Made by a program: the position numbers and the translations under genes
Notes under the pieces: generated by a model
Told to the model about the DNA's origin: nothing
The model's database searches: none
What the model saw: only the letters and a program-made list of their open reading frames with translations
Assembly: GCA_027371665.1 (NCBI GenBank)
Contig: DAHXMP010000150.1
Span: forward strand, 1 to 14,917
DNA length: 14,917 nucleotides
Origin: Bacteroidota bacterium
GTDB lineage: Bacteria; Bacteroidota; Ignavibacteria; Kapaibacteriales; UBA2268
Reading direction: 5' to 3'
Shown: positions 14,683 through 14,917 of the stretch, in pieces
How positions within the stretch are numbered: position 1 is the stretch's first letter
Layout of the letters: each line of letters opens with the position of its first letter

Positions 14683-14917
14683 TGAAAATGAAAATACTGC
14701 ATACTGTAGAATCTTACCCTCCTGCACAAACAGGAATGGCTGAGGTATGCAGGCAGATTTCGGAGAGGCTTGCTGAAAAGGGACACGATATTTCTGTTGC
14801 GACAACAAAACTTCAGGAACGTGAAAAAGATGAGATTAATGGAGTGAAAATAATTGAATTTCCGATTTCGGGAAATTTTGTAAGAGGTTTTAAAGGTGAT
14901 GTTGAACAATATGTGAA
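14682..14917 (+). CDS. Family 4 glycosyltransferase, N-terminal part (runs off the window)
   Basis: 78 complete codons are visible and the frame stays open to the window end. The ATG overlaps the upstream TGA (TGATG), and AGGA lies 4 bases before it. A second in-frame ATG at 14688 is an alternative start. The start MKMKILHTVESYPPAQTGMA, followed by EVCRQISERLAEKGHDISVA, is the typical first strand, glycine-containing loop and helix of the GT-B acceptor domain in GT4 enzymes. The later GVKIIEFPI fits the next strand. The catalytic C-terminal half lies outside the window. It is coupled to the GT2 gene and so belongs to the same polysaccharide operon. Confidence 0.85.
   Translation, partial: MKMKILHTVESYPPAQTGMAEVCRQISERLAEKGHDISVATTKLQEREKDEINGVKIIEFPISGNFVRGFKGDVEQYV

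Overview
The window is AT-rich, uses the standard genetic code (TAA, TAG and TGA all end genes) and encodes a protein ending in a type IX secretion (T9SS) sorting domain. Most genes lack a Shine-Dalgarno (SD) sequence, and one TTG-N19-TAnnTTTG promoter candidate is present. These traits point to the Bacteroidota/Chlorobiota (FCB) group. An Ignavibacteria- or Kapabacteria-like lineage would fit, but the window alone cannot fix the phylum.

Layout: (1) 94-3156, two abutting plus-strand genes for cell-surface proteins: a large secreted protein with ASH-like repeats, a cohesin-like segment and a T9SS C-terminal domain, then an outer-membrane beta-barrel protein. (2) 3157-4203, a minus-strand LD-carboxypeptidase (family S66) with a Tat-like N-terminus, whose stop codon directly abuts that of the barrel gene. 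(3) 4204-4406, the largest gap (203 bp), holding the divergent upstream regions. Its right end contains a strong SD, an 11-codon reading frame, and a small hairpin followed by a T tract, all directly before a RelA/SpoT homologue. (4) 4407-7861, the RelA/SpoT homologue and glucose-6-phosphate isomerase. (5) 8003-10746, lepA (EF4) and lepB (signal peptidase I), a widely conserved pair. (6) 10780-14917, a glutamine-dependent asparagine synthetase, a UDP-glucuronate-4-epimerase-like sugar epimerase, a GT2 glycosyltransferase and the start of a GT4 glycosyltransferase. This looks like the left edge of a surface-polysaccharide cluster that continues beyond the window.

Most of the window is housekeeping. 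The most notable locus is the RelA/SpoT gene. Its hydrolase residues are intact, its synthetase site is degenerate by eye, and the helical and zinc-finger/RIS region between TGS and ACT is missing. That suggests a compact (p)ppGpp hydrolase. Its start overlaps the stop of the 11-codon leader frame (TAATG), and one extra T in the leader's T8 tract would fuse the two frames. No RNA genes, insertion sequences, CRISPR arrays, phage genes or dispersed repeats were seen.
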